Assembly: GCA_012965455.1 (NCBI GenBank) | Contig: DTSG01000410.1 | Coordinates: 1-9,046 of the forward strand | From: Planctomycetaceae bacterium | Lineage (GTDB): Bacteria > Planctomycetota > Planctomycetia > Pirellulales > Pirellulaceae | DNA length: 9,046 nucleotides | Reading direction: 5' to 3' | In this document: piece after piece, positions 1 through 6,475 of the stretch | How positions within the stretch are numbered: the first letter of the stretch is position 1 | How the letters are laid out: each line of letters opens with the position of its first letter | Notes under the pieces: model-generated | Database searches by the model: none | What the model saw: the letters and a program-made list of their open reading frames with translations, nothing else | What the model was told of the DNA's origin: nothing | Program-made: the position numbers and the translations under genes

Positions 1-329
1 TTTGAGCGTCGTCTGTCGTACTCATAGGATTTCTCGAGACTTCCTGTTTATTCATTTGTGCGTTGTGTGGATTGCCCGTACAGTTTAACTCTCTTACCAG
101 GTTGTTTGTTTACTAGTTTTATTACCTGACCAGTACTATTTATATTCTGTTAGACACGTGTTAAACGACCACAATTGATATCGTCGAATTGACCTTCAGT
201 TAGCCATAGTAAGTAGTTTATAATTGGTTTTGCTGACCTCTTGTATGTTAAAATTTGCGGGGTTGGGAAGAGAGGCGGTTCGTGTTAGGAAGAGTTGGTA
301 AGGCAGGGTAAAGTAGGAAAGTAAGTAAG
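1..329. other. Intergenic region without a supported gene
   Basis: No credible coding sequence is seen here. The short open stretches running in from the left edge (stops at about 27 and 88 on the plus strand) do not look like the end of a recognisable protein. The left half is AT-rich and contains the 8-base palindrome ACACGTGT at 154-161, flanked by TTAG and TAA, which could be an operator but is unproven. The right part, about 256-329, is very poor in C and rich in G and A, and looks like the untranslated leader of the small gene that starts at 330. Confidence 0.6.
195..254 (+). promoter_or_regulatory. Candidate promoter region for the 83-residue gene
   Basis: A perfect TATAAT lies at 219-224, about 105 bases before the start codon at 330. 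The best -35 match at normal spacing is weak (TTCAGT, 195-200). A second, overlapping candidate is TAAAAT at 249-254 with TTGGTT at 224-229, but its spacing of 19 is long. Either would give an untranslated leader of roughly 70 to 100 nucleotides. The call rests on consensus matching by eye only. Confidence 0.3.
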
Positions 330-581
330 ATGCATGCAGCCGCGTTATTACAGACTGGAATTGACTTTGCGAACGAGCAGGGGATTGAAGTCCGGTTAGA
401 GTTGCTCGACGGCAGCGAATCAGGATTGTGCGTTTACGGCGGCAAAAAGTGCATCTTCTTGGATTTAGCTCAGAATTCGCTGGAGCAATTGTATGAACTA
501 GGGGTTGCGATCATAAGAGACGCTGGCATTGGTGTGGTTGATTTGCCCTCTGAGTTGCAATCTGCATGGGGACGTTTGTAA
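330..581 (+). CDS. Small conserved hypothetical protein, 83 aa
   Basis: The function is not recognised. The 83-residue product is acidic, has no signal peptide or membrane segment, and is probably a cytosolic alpha/beta protein. Visible blocks are an N-terminal helix-like stretch, the segment GIEVRLELLDGSESGLC, then GGKKCIFLDLAQNSLEQL, and a C-terminal DLPSELQ. This pattern (an LDG/SGLC turn followed by a hydrophobic strand, then LDLAQ and EQL) resembles a family of short planctomycete hypotheticals from memory, which I could not check. The ATG at 330 is the only good start: it is the only Met codon in the frame and has AGGA at 315-318 upstream, somewhat far at 11 bases. The gene stands alone behind a long purine-rich leader and ends tail to tail with the lipoprotein gene. 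Confidence 0.7.
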   Translation: MHAAALLQTGIDFANEQGIEVRLELLDGSESGLCVYGGKKCIFLDLAQNSLEQLYELGVAIIRDAGIGVVDLPSELQSAWGRL

Positions 582-598
582 CCGCCAGTTACTACTTA

Positions 599-616
599 TC
601 GGCCTTTATAGGCCGA
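599..616. terminator. Hairpin between convergent genes, possible bidirectional terminator
   Basis: TCGGCCT at 599-605 pairs perfectly with AGGCCGA at 610-616 around a TTAT loop, giving a 7-base, GC-rich stem. It sits 18 bases after the stop of the 83-residue gene and overlaps the stop codon (606-608) of the minus-strand lipoprotein gene. Neither side has a run of T after the stem, so it is not a classical intrinsic terminator. It may still slow polymerase or protect the 3' ends of both transcripts. Confidence 0.4.
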
Positions 617-1349
617 GATCAGGTAGGCCTAGTATAGAGTTTTCGTTGTTGGCTGCTGGAGGGCTTGCCGAGGGAATTGTGGCTTCGGCCATGCGTTGTT
701 GTAGGTCTTGCAGTATTGCTTGTTCAAGTGCAACATCTCGACCTTGGGGAATCCAACCTAGTCGAGTTTGTTTATTCCCATTTGCTTGTTGGGGTCTTGT
801 ATGCGATGCACTATGTCGTAGCGTTGCCCCGCCGATGGTGCTGTATTCGGGCCGCGGCAGATCTTCTAGAAGTTTATGCACAATGACTTCTATACGAAAT
901 CCATCACGGGAGGGTCGCACGTAAACTTCTGCTTGGCGTTGTATGGTTTGCAAGGTTGCATGGAGTTGATCAAAGCCTGCGACATTGTCTTTTCGCCAAG
1001 GTTCGAACATCGTGGCAGCGTCACTCGGAGCGGTCTTTAAGTACCCTTCGGTCAACGTATTGCCGACTAATTGAATTCGCTCTTCGCTTTGGATCGGAAA
1101 GTAATCTTCAACGGTATTGACGAGGATGGACCATAAAAAATCGCGATCTCGGATAGGAACAGTCATCGGATTTTCAATTTTTGGCGACTCTGCCGCCAGT
1201 CTTACTAACTCTTCTTCTCGTGGCGGTCCGTTATCGCCCCAATTCCAGACGCTGGTGCTAATACACCCACTTTGCAGTATCACGCAACAAAACAGCGCAA
1301 CCAAACCGGCTGATAGAGGGGATACAATCTTTCGATTCATTCGATGCAT
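606..1349 (-). CDS. Putative lipoprotein of unknown function
   Basis: The protein is probably exported and lipid-anchored. With the ATG at 1349 it has 247 residues: a basic N-terminus, a hydrophobic core (about residues 13-25) and LQSGC with Cys29 as the likely lipidated residue. The lipobox is imperfect because Gln, not Leu, is at -3. The mature part is soluble and has no enzyme motif I know. Its most distinctive block is VYVRPSRDGFRIEVIVHK, LEDLPRPEY, then GWIPQGRD (about 198-205) and ALEQAIL, a pattern I recall from planctomycete hypotheticals; this is memory, not a search. The last 25 residues are Pro/Ala/Asn-rich and probably flexible. Three in-frame starts are close together: TTG 1358, ATG 1349 and ATG 1340. 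None has a clear Shine-Dalgarno sequence. ATG 1340 gives the tidiest signal peptide, so the start is uncertain by a few residues. The gene is divergent from the VIT-vWA gene. Confidence 0.75.
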   Translation of the reverse strand: MHRMNRKIVSPLSAGLVALFCCVILQSGCISTSVWNWGDNGPPREEELVRLAAESPKIENPMTVPIRDRDFLWSILVNTVEDYFPIQSEERIQLVGNTLTEGYLKTAPSDAATMFEPWRKDNVAGFDQLHATLQTIQRQAEVYVRPSRDGFRIEVIVHKLLEDLPRPEYSTIGGATLRHSASHTRPQQANGNKQTRLGWIPQGRDVALEQAILQDLQQRMAEATIPSASPPAANNENSILGLPDLGL

Positions 1350-1379
1350 GCGATTCAAGGCGAACGTGTAGCGGGAAAT

Positions 1380-1408
1380 ACCAGATTTAACTTACGGGAG
1401 TTTGTCAA
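1380..1408 (-). promoter_or_regulatory. Candidate promoter for the lipoprotein gene
   Basis: On the minus strand a perfect TTGACA -35 box lies at 1408-1403. At 17-base spacing the -10 position (1385-1380) reads TCTGGT, which is a poor match. The box lies about 55 to 65 bases before the likely start codons, which is a sensible distance. The support is the -35 match and the position only. Confidence 0.25.
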
Positions 1409-1438
1409 ATTCATCTGCGTGAAGCAAGAGGGAAAACG

Positions 1439-1523
1439 TATAATGGACATGCATGGTTTTTTGGGAACTTTTAGTTGCATCTATGCGTCTGATACTTTGA
1501 TATATTCATCACTACGATATTTT
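1439..1523 (+). promoter_or_regulatory. Candidate promoter region for the VIT-vWA gene
   Basis: A perfect TATAAT lies at 1439-1444, but no good -35 box is found at normal spacing. A second candidate is TTGATA at 1497-1502 with TATTTT at 1518-1523, where the spacer is short at 15 bases. The region lies 75 to 160 bases before the ATG at 1599 and is AT-rich, as expected for a promoter. Which site is used, if either, cannot be decided from sequence. Confidence 0.25.
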
Positions 1524-1588
1524 GTGATTTGAGTGTTAAGAGGTAGTTAGCGGAGAAGTATCAGATAGAAGAAGTAACGAACAATATT

Positions 1589-1592
1589 GGAG
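1589..1592 (+). promoter_or_regulatory. Ribosome binding site fixing the VIT-vWA start
   Basis: GGAG at 1589-1592 is followed by six bases and then the ATG at 1599. This favours the ATG over the in-frame TTG at 1587, which would place the Shine-Dalgarno sequence inside the coding region and add only four residues. Confidence 0.6.
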
Positions 1593-1598
1593 AATACG

Positions 1599-3890
1599 AT
1601 GCGAGCTTTAGTCAGTCTTGATCATGGAAAACAGTTGAAGACAGCAGTGTTTAGTTTGTTGTTTTTGTGTCTCCTGTTAGGAGAGTGCTTTGGCCAAGGC
1701 GCGTTAATTGACTTGCGTCGTCCGATTGCCCCACCGCTGCCGTCACCGATTGTGCAACCTTTACATTCATACTGTATCAAGTCCTTAGACGTGAACGTCA
1801 ATTTGAACGGTCAGGTTGCACGCGTTCAGGTGTCGCAAGAATTCAAGAATACATCGAAGCGCACGATCGAAGCGAGTTTTGTTTTTCCGCTTCCATATGA
1901 TGGAGCGATTGATCGATTGACGTTGCTTGTGGGTAATAAAGAATATGAGGCCAAGTTAATTGATCGCGATGAAGCGCGGCGTATATTCGAAGGTTATGTT
2001 CGTCGGAACCAAGATCCGGCGCTGTTGGAATGGATGGGTTCAGGGATGTTCAAGACGAGCGTATTTCCGATCCCACCTGGTGAAACTCGCAAAGTCACTA
2101 TTCGGTATTCCCAAGTTTGCCGTCAGTTTCAGGGAATGACGGAATGGTTGTTCCCGCTGCGAATCGCTCGACACACCACAAAACCGATTGAGCAGTTGTC
2201 GGTACAGGTGTCTATTTCATCGTCACTGGCCATCAAGAGTGTCTACAGTCCTACGCATTCGATTGCTGTAAAAAAGCCATCGCCAAAGATAGCTCGCATT
2301 AGTTATGAACAGAAAAATGTAATCCCCAATTCGGATTTCCGTTTGTTCTATGACGTTGGTAAGCAATCGATTGGCACGAGTGTATTGAGTTACCGACCGG
2401 ATGGGGATGAAGACGGTTATTTTATGATGCTGATTTCGCCAGATATTCAAGCGCAGCAGCGGGAGAACATTTCCAAAAATGTTGTGTTTGTCGTGGACCG
2501 CAGCGGCAGTATGACGGGACGTAAAATAGATCAAGCCAAGGAAGCATTGCGGTTTGTTATCAATAATTTAAATGATGGCGATCTGTTTAATATTGTGGCT
2601 TACGACTCTGAAATTGAAACGTTCGCACCCGAGTTACAACGTCAAAATAAATCTTCGCGAGATAAAGCATTAGGTTTTATTGAAAGTATTTTCGCTGGAG
2701 GTAGTACGAATATTGATGGTGCTTTGAATGCAGCGCTGGACATGTTGCAGGATGATGAAACACCGAATTATGTTGTATTTTTGACCGATGGCATTCCGAC
2801 GGTGGGTGAAACAAATATTGCTCGTATTGTTGACAATGCTGCCAAGGCCAACTCAGTTCGTGCTCGAGTTTGTTGCTTCGGTGTGGGCTACGATGTCAAC
2901 AGTTTGTTGTTGGATAAGTTAGCTCGCACAGGGTATGGACAATCCGTATATGTCCGTCCGGATGAGGACATCGAAGCTAAAGTTGCGGAATTCTATACTC
3001 GGATCGCTTCTCCCGTGCTGACAGACGTCAAGTTGCGAGTGGACGTTGACGGCGTAAAGATTGCACAGGGTAGTGTGGTGAATCGAGTTTATCCGCGTAA
3101 CTTATATGATCTATTTGCGGGCGATCAACTAGTTTTAGTGGGTCGCTACAAACACGCTGGCAACGCCAAGGTTGTTTTGAGCGGTCGCGTGAATGGTGAG
3201 GTGCAACGGTTTGAATTCCCCGCAAAACTTGAACACAAATCTACCAGCAGCAATCAATCGTTTGTAGAAAAGTTATGGGCGGTGCGACGTATTGGTGAGA
3301 TTATTGACAAAATTGACCTTGAAGGTCGTAACGATGAATTGCTCGATGAACTTGTGATGCTCTCTCGACGTCATGGAGTTCTCACACCCTATACTTCATT
3401 CTTGGCAGATGAAAACGGGGCCATTCGGGACGTAGCGCAATCGCGGCTAAGGGCAGCCACGGCTTTAAATGAATTAGTTACAGAAGAAGCTGGCCAAGCC
3501 GGATTTGCTCGGCGGCAAAACAAAGCCGCTTTCCAGAATGCTGGTGGTGGAAGATTGGGAGATACGAACGGTGATGGCCTGTTGCCAAGCCAGAGTGTTG
3601 ATGCGGAAGGTGGAGTTGTTTTCCGCGACGCGGTGACCAATCGCGCGGTAAAAGTAAAGACGTTGAAGCAGGTGGGTGGCAAGTCATTCTTTTTAGAGGA
3701 AGGTCAATGGGTTGATTCGAATGCCTCCCAGGAGCAAGTTGAAACAGCACAAGATTTAACGCGATACAGTTCCAGCTACTTTGCGTTAGCAGCGAAACAT
3801 GGCGCTGTGGTTGGTCGAATTCTAGCTTTGCCAGGAACCGTAATTGTTGTTATTGATGGTCAGGTATATCGGCTGATTGATGCCGAGTAG
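1599..3890 (+). CDS. Secreted VIT domain and von Willebrand A domain protein
   Basis: The product has 763 residues and is probably exported. Residues 1-32 form a signal peptide (hydrophobic core about 15-28, likely cut after CFG). A VIT (vault / inter-alpha-trypsin inhibitor) domain covers about 57-180, shown by the VSQEFKN, EASFVFPLP and KLIDRDEARRIFE stretches. A von Willebrand A domain follows (about 294-470) with a complete MIDAS metal site: DRSGS (Asp300, Ser302, Ser304), Thr370 in GGSTN and Asp397 in LTDG. Such sites bind Mg or Mn and often mediate protein-protein adhesion. After a beta-rich region and a flexible Gly/Gln/Asn-rich linker (about 625-680), the last 80 residues contain VGGKSFFLEEGQWVD, YFALAAKH and VIVVIDGQVYRL, a C-terminal module seen in bacterial VIT-vWA proteins. 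There is no C-terminal membrane anchor or sortase motif, so it is periplasmic or secreted. The binding partner is unknown. The gene stands alone and converges on priA. Confidence 0.88.
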   Translation: MRALVSLDHGKQLKTAVFSLLFLCLLLGECFGQGALIDLRRPIAPPLPSPIVQPLHSYCIKSLDVNVNLNGQVARVQVSQEFKNTSKRTIEASFVFPLPYDGAIDRLTLLVGNKEYEAKLIDRDEARRIFEGYVRRNQDPALLEWMGSGMFKTSVFPIPPGETRKVTIRYSQVCRQFQGMTEWLFPLRIARHTTKPIEQLSVQVSISSSLAIKSVYSPTHSIAVKKPSPKIARISYEQKNVIPNSDFRLFYDVGKQSIGTSVLSYRPDGDEDGYFMMLISPDIQAQQRENISKNVVFVVDRSGSMTGRKIDQAKEALRFVINNLNDGDLFNIVAYDSEIETFAPELQRQNKSSRDKALGFIESIFAGGSTNIDGALNAALDMLQDDETPNYVVFLTDGIPTVGETNIARIVDNAAKANSVRARVCCFGVGYDVNSLLLDKLARTGYGQSVYVRPDEDIEAKVAEFYTRIASPVLTDVKLRVDVDGVKIAQGSVVNRVYPRNLYDLFAGDQLVLVGRYKHAGNAKVVLSGRVNGEVQRFEFPAKLEHKSTSSNQSFVEKLWAVRRIGEIIDKIDLEGRNDELLDELVMLSRRHGVLTPYTSFLADENGAIRDVAQSRLRAATALNELVTEEAGQAGFARRQNKAAFQNAGGGRLGDTNGDGLLPSQSVDAEGGVVFRDAVTNRAVKVKTLKQVGGKSFFLEEGQWVDSNASQEQVETAQDLTRYSSSYFALAAKHGAVVGRILALPGTVIVVIDGQVYRLIDAE

Positions 3891-3927
3891 AGGTTACGGG
3901 ATCCCGAGGGCAGTTTTCACCGCGGGG

Positions 3928-6288
3928 TTACAGCAGATTTTGAGGATCGACATCGACGACCCATTGGATGTCGATCGGTGGTTTTTGCTCTTCGTAGACG
4001 CGGGCGATTATATCTCGAATCGCAGTTATGTTGTCGCATAGCAGGAGCAAGTGGTATCGATATTTGTCACGAACTTTCGTGATTGGTGCGGGCGCTGGGC
4101 CAAGCATACGGATGTCGGAGGCGGGTGATTGATCGATGGCGGCTTGGCAGCACTGCGCCAAATGTTGAGCGTACTGCATGCTGGCCGTGTCATCAGCACC
4201 GCGGATGATCAACCGTATCATGCCGCAGTAGGGCGGGTACCCAAACTCTTCTCGTCCAGGCAGTTCCTGTTCGGCAAACAACGAATAGTCATGCTGGGTT
4301 GCTGCGACGATTGCCAGATGTTCGGGTGAGTATGTTTGCACCAGCACGCGCCCATCTTGATCTCCGCGGCCGGTTCGTCCAGCGACTTGCGTGACAAGTT
4401 GAAACGTCCTTTCACCAGCTCGGAAATCCGGAAAGTGCAGTGCTGTATCGGCGTTAATAACTCCCACTAAATGCACATTAGGAAAGTCGAGACCTTTGGC
4501 GATCATTTGCGTACCGACCAGAATTTCAACTTCACCGTCGCGAAACCGATCGAGTGCTTGTTCGTGTGCGTTGGGGCGTTGCATGGTGTCGGAGTCCATT
4601 CTCAGGACGGTGGTGCCAGGGAATTTATCGCGCACTTCTTCTTCGAGTTTTTGCGTACCTAGTCCCGCAAAGCGGATACTGTCACCACTACAACTTGGAC
4701 AAACTTTGGGTGCTGGGATTTGGTAATCACAGTAATGGCACAACGCGCGTTCGTTTCGTTGGCCACTGATTCCGAAGCGGTGATGCGTTAGTGCAATTTC
4801 ACATTGCGGGCATTGAACGACCTCGCCACAGGCAGGGCATTGGATACTGGTCGAGTAGCCCCGTCGGTTAAGCAATAAGATAACCTGACCAGCGCCGCGT
4901 AGCGTTTCCGTGATGGCACTTTGGAGTTGCCGACTGATGGATCCATAGCTTCCTTTGGATCGAGATTCATGCCGTAGGTCCACGGTGGCAACTCGTGGTA
5001 AGGGGCGCTGCAGCACTCGGTCAGGCAGGGAGACGAGTTTGTAATTTCCAATTTGTGCCTGATGCCACGATTCTAGTGCGGGTGTGGCTGAGCCGAGAAT
5101 GAGTGGAATATTTTGTAGTTGTGCACGCTTGGCGGCGACGTCGCGAGCATGATAGCGGGGTACGGTTTCTTGTTTGAATGTTGTTTCGTGTTCTTCGTCG
5201 AGTACGATTAGTCCGAGGCGTGGGGCGGGTGCGAAGATTGCGCTGCGGGCGCCGACGATCACTTGTACTTCGCCTTGGGCAATTTGGTGCCAATGCCAAT
5301 GACGTTCCGCATCGCTGAGATGACTGTGGAGCACGGCGACTTTATCAAACCGCGAGCGGAAGCGTTGACGTGTTTGCGGTGTTAGGGAAATTTCTGGCAC
5401 GAGGACGATGGCTTGGCGACCGTAGCTAATGACTTCTTCGATCGCTTGAATATAGACTTCAGTTTTTCCGCTGCCAGTGACGCCGTGGACGAGTACGGTT
5501 TCATAGGAGTCGTTTTTTATGGCGGTCATGATGACTTGCAGCGATTGTTGTTGAGCGGGATTGAGCTGCAGGTTTTCTTCGCGGGGGAGGATCTCTTGTT
5601 GTACGTCCGTTTTTTGCACTCGTTTTTGTTCGGTGTGCACGATTCCTTTTTTGACCAGTGACTGAATTGGAGCTTGCGAACAGTGTACCCGTTTACAGAT
5701 TTGATCCGCTGTTTGCCAAGCGTCATTGCCTCGTAGCAGTTCGACAATACGCTGTTGCTTGGAGGGAAGCTTGTCGGTTTGGATCATTTCCAGGCGAGGT
5801 TTGTTCAGCTTGAAGAATCGAACTTTGCGGGTTCCAGCGGCGGAGCGTACTCCGGCAGGCACAGCAGCTTCAAGGACTTGACCGTGTCGAGCGATATAAT
5901 AGTCGGCCATCCACTTTGTTAGTTCGAGCATTTCAGCGGACAGCAGAGTGAAACCATCAATGACACTTGTGATGGGCTTGAGTTTGTAAGAGCGTCCTTT
6001 CTCGTGAGAGGCTGTGGCAGCTTGCTGGCCGGTGCCAGGGTGTTTAACAGCAACGCAATATCCAGTGACTTGGCGGTTTCCTCGACCAAGAGGTACTTGT
6101 ACTCGCCGACCCGCTTTGACCGAATCTTGCAACTCGTTGGGGATGAGATAATCAAATGGGCCCCAGGGAATCTCGGCAAAGACAACGGTGGCGATCGAAT
6201 GGTCTTTCAGTGCATCGCTAACCCAGGGAGCATCCACGGGAGACTCGTCGGGAACATCGTCGGGAAATAAGCCTGGTTGTCGCGGCAT
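3928..6288 (-). CDS. priA: Primosomal protein N' (PriA), replication restart helicase
   Basis: PriA is a 3'-to-5' superfamily 2 DNA helicase that recognises stalled or repaired forks and starts reloading of the replicative helicase in the cytoplasm. The 786-residue product is full length. An N-terminal extension of about 30 residues precedes the 3'-end binding domain (about 32-145, with FDYLIP and RRVQVPLGRG). A winged-helix-like region follows (about 175-225). The helicase core has Walker A GVTGSGKT (269-276), DEEH (364-367), GSATP (399-403), GTQMIAKGLDF (592-602) and QVAGRTGRG (634-642). Two zinc sites come from four cysteine pairs: 484/487, 493/496, 517/520 and 530/533. The C-terminal domain ends in VDVDPQNLL, typical of the family. 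All catalytic and zinc residues are present. The ATG at 6288 has no Shine-Dalgarno sequence; the start could be slightly downstream, but the extension is in frame without a stop. It is divergent from nadD. Confidence 0.97.
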   Translation of the reverse strand: MPRQPGLFPDDVPDESPVDAPWVSDALKDHSIATVVFAEIPWGPFDYLIPNELQDSVKAGRRVQVPLGRGNRQVTGYCVAVKHPGTGQQAATASHEKGRSYKLKPITSVIDGFTLLSAEMLELTKWMADYYIARHGQVLEAAVPAGVRSAAGTRKVRFFKLNKPRLEMIQTDKLPSKQQRIVELLRGNDAWQTADQICKRVHCSQAPIQSLVKKGIVHTEQKRVQKTDVQQEILPREENLQLNPAQQQSLQVIMTAIKNDSYETVLVHGVTGSGKTEVYIQAIEEVISYGRQAIVLVPEISLTPQTRQRFRSRFDKVAVLHSHLSDAERHWHWHQIAQGEVQVIVGARSAIFAPAPRLGLIVLDEEHETTFKQETVPRYHARDVAAKRAQLQNIPLILGSATPALESWHQAQIGNYKLVSLPDRVLQRPLPRVATVDLRHESRSKGSYGSISRQLQSAITETLRGAGQVILLLNRRGYSTSIQCPACGEVVQCPQCEIALTHHRFGISGQRNERALCHYCDYQIPAPKVCPSCSGDSIRFAGLGTQKLEEEVRDKFPGTTVLRMDSDTMQRPNAHEQALDRFRDGEVEILVGTQMIAKGLDFPNVHLVGVINADTALHFPDFRAGERTFQLVTQVAGRTGRGDQDGRVLVQTYSPEHLAIVAATQHDYSLFAEQELPGREEFGYPPYCGMIRLIIRGADDTASMQYAQHLAQCCQAAIDQSPASDIRMLGPAPAPITKVRDKYRYHLLLLCDNITAIRDIIARVYEEQKPPIDIQWVVDVDPQNLL

Positions 6289-6336
6289 AGGGTATGATGA
6301 GTAAGTTAAATCATGTCGTTTGTGATTCGTAGGTTA

Positions 6337-6370
6337 TTTATCGTACCACTTTTAGTGGTGGATTGATAAA
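6337..6370. repeat. Inverted repeat in the priA-nadD divergent region
   Basis: An inner stem ACCACT (6345-6350) and AGTGGT (6354-6359) with a TTT loop is enclosed by an outer stem TTTATC (6337-6342) and GATAAA (6365-6370), with a small asymmetric internal loop between them. It lies between two divergent genes, about 50 bases before the priA start and 105 before nadD. It could be a regulator-binding dyad or a structure in a leader RNA. It does not have the T-run of an intrinsic terminator. Confidence 0.5.
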
Positions 6371-6411
6371 CTGGCTGTGAACAGCGGTTATCGTTTAGAG
6401 TCTTGGCGGGA

Positions 6412-6439
6412 TTGCCAATCTGGTCGGGAGATGTAAATT
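6412..6439 (+). promoter_or_regulatory. Candidate promoter for nadD
   Basis: TTGCCA (6412-6417, five of six to the -35 consensus) is followed after 16 bases by TAAATT (6434-6439, four of six to the -10 consensus). The implied transcription start, near 6446, gives a leader of about 30 nucleotides containing the ribosome binding site. This is the best-looking promoter pair in the window, but it is still a match by eye. Confidence 0.4.
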
Positions 6440-6465
6440 TAATTTTAGGTTGTATTCGTTTATCT

Positions 6466-6470
6466 GAGGT
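6466..6470 (+). promoter_or_regulatory. Ribosome binding site for the nadD GTG start
   Basis: GAGGT at 6466-6470 lies five bases before the GTG at 6476. It supports a GTG start, and this start also gives the family's expected N-terminus, in which the nucleotide-binding GGSFDP begins at residue 8. Confidence 0.65.
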
Positions 6471-6475
6471 GAAGT

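Noticed and set aside
154..161. ACACGTGT palindrome as a defined operator
   Set aside because: Eight-base palindromes occur by chance; no second copy or known regulator motif is seen, so it is only noted in the intergenic entry.
529..924. Plus-strand open frame of 131 codons opposite the lipoprotein gene
   Set aside because: It overlaps two better genes, its product is Cys/Ser/Arg-rich without family features, and it has no sensible upstream signal.
1344..1532. Plus-strand open frame of 62 codons in the divergent region
   Set aside because: It begins inside the antisense of the lipoprotein start and covers the likely promoters of both neighbours; the product has no recognisable feature.
1587..1598. 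TTG at 1587 as the start of the VIT-vWA gene
   Set aside because: The GGAG ribosome binding site would fall inside the coding region, while it is ideally spaced for the ATG at 1599.
2223..2534. Minus-strand open frame of 103 codons within the VIT-vWA gene
   Set aside because: It lies opposite the conserved VIT-vWA coding sequence, including the MIDAS motif, and encodes no recognisable domain.
5021..5299. Minus-strand Arg/Thr-rich open frame within priA
   Set aside because: It is an alternative frame of priA with skewed composition; priA is intact in its own frame.
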